DNA of 6,255 nt from Dehalococcoidia bacterium. Its GTDB lineage: Bacteria; Chloroflexota; Dehalococcoidia; GIF9; AB-539-J10. The translations under genes were made by a program, and so were the position numbers. Positions 5,627 to 6,255 of this stretch are shown piece by piece (the first letter of the stretch is position 1; each line of letters opens with the position of its first letter). The stretch is from the NCBI GenBank assembly GCA_030602865.1, contig JAUVYX010000060.1:1-6255 (forward strand), given 5' to 3'. The notes beneath the pieces are model-generated. The model saw only the letters and a list, made by a program, of their open reading frames with translations, made no database searches and had not been told where the DNA came from.

Positions 5627-6255
5627 TTAGAACATCGTAGTTTTCGGTGCCTGCGGCTGAGAAGTAAGTCTCATCCCCTCTCGGCTGCCGTCTTGTAAAC
5701 TACTGGCCTGACGATGGGTGCGTCGTAAGAATGAAGGAACATCCAATGCTTCGCCACCGCCTGTTATCAGGCGACGAAGATCCTCGCGGCTAACTACCTG
5801 GCCTCGCTGCCCACCAAAACCAGTGGCGATAACAGTAATCTTAAGTTCACTGTCTGGCATTTCAGGGTCATTGACAACGCCAAAGATGATGTTGGCACTC
5901 GGGTCGACTGACTGACTGATAACTTCGGCTGCTTCATTGCACTCAAAGAGGGTCAGGCTCGGACCACCGGTGATATTAAAAACAATCCCAGTGGCTCCCT
6001 TAATTGAGACATCCAGTAATGGGCTTGCCAATGCAGATCTGGCCGCTTCAGCAGCACGGTTCTGCCCGCTTCCCTTTCCTACGGACATCCATGCTGGCCC
6101 AGCGTCCTTCATTACGGACTTGATGTCTGCAAAATCGAGGTTGATCAACCCGGGAACAGTGACAACCTCTGAGATAGATTGAACTCCCAACATCAAAGCA
6201 TCGTCCGCCTTTTTGAAAGCGCTATCAACACTTGTTTTAGCATCGCAAAGATGCA
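5627..6255 (-). CDS. ftsZ: Cell division protein FtsZ, C-terminal part (5' end outside the window)
   Basis: FtsZ is the tubulin-like GTPase that polymerises into the division ring on the inner face of the membrane. The 208 visible residues begin in the central helix region ([21 protein letters not shown]). The T7 catalytic loop follows, GLINLDFAD at 35-43, with N38, D40 and D43 at the positions that complete the GTPase site of the neighbouring subunit. The C-terminal subdomain continues ([36 protein letters not shown]) to TVIATGFG at 141-148. The conserved tail peptide that binds division partners appears as LDVPSFLRR (170-178). The linker before it is only about 21 residues, and 30 further residues follow it. 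The GTP-binding GGGTGTG motif lies outside the window. The reading frame is open to the window edge, so internal start codons are ignored. The gap to nrdR is 168 bp with no clear terminator. Confidence 0.96.
   Translation of the reverse strand, partial: HLCDAKTSVDSAFKKADDALMLGVQSISEVVTVPGLINLDFADIKSVMKDAGPAWMSVGKGSGQNRAAEAARSALASPLLDVSIKGATGIVFNITGGPSLTLFECNEAAEVISQSVDPSANIIFGVVNDPEMPDSELKITVIATGFGGQRGQVVSREDLRRLITGGGEALDVPSFLRRTHRQASSLQDGSREGMRLTSQPQAPKTTMF

Noticed and set aside
5627..6196. FtsZ fragment starting at the internal TTG/ATG near 6196
   Set aside because: The frame stays open to the window edge and the upstream residues ([18 protein letters not shown]) match FtsZ, so the gene is simply cut by the window.

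Overview
All six genes in this window are on the minus strand, so transcription runs from high to low coordinates. The order is ftsZ (3' part only), nrdR, nrdJ (B12-dependent ribonucleotide reductase), a GAF / nuclease-like / HPRT fusion gene, a stand-alone hpt, and ade (adenine deaminase, first 42 codons only). The proteins are bacterial and the DNA is moderately AT-rich. The ftsZ-nrdR-nrdJ order, a class II reductase as the only reductase in view, and the FLRR-type FtsZ tail suggest Chloroflexota, perhaps the Dehalococcoidia. That placement is inference from memory of gene order, not a phylogenetic result.

Layout in transcription order. Bases 6255-5627 hold the C-terminal 208 residues of FtsZ. 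Bases 5626-5459 are an AT-rich control region of about 170 bp. It carries a credible sigma70-type promoter, two candidate NrdR boxes 31 bp apart centre to centre, and a nested inverted repeat. Then come nrdR (5458-4928) and nrdJ (4925-2418), separated by 2 bp, and the fusion gene (2414-909), 3 bp after nrdJ. A 245-bp gap (908-664) has a possible promoter near its hpt end. Then hpt (663-130) and, 3 bp later, ade (126-1, running off the window).

How the genes fit together. nrdR and nrdJ make a self-regulated deoxynucleotide module: NrdR senses ATP/dATP and would repress its own operon. The fusion gene, hpt and ade make a purine-salvage module: adenine deaminase converts adenine to hypoxanthine, and the phosphoribosyltransferases convert hypoxanthine or guanine to IMP or GMP. 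The fusion protein is tightly linked to nrdJ, which places a purine-salvage enzyme with a GAF sensor-type domain in the dNTP-synthesis operon.

The most unusual item is the 501-residue three-domain protein (GAF, PD-(D/E)XK-like fold, HPRT), next to an ordinary HPRT paralogue. The second most useful item is the NrdR operator and promoter arrangement upstream of nrdR. No RNA genes, mobile elements or CRISPR arrays were seen.
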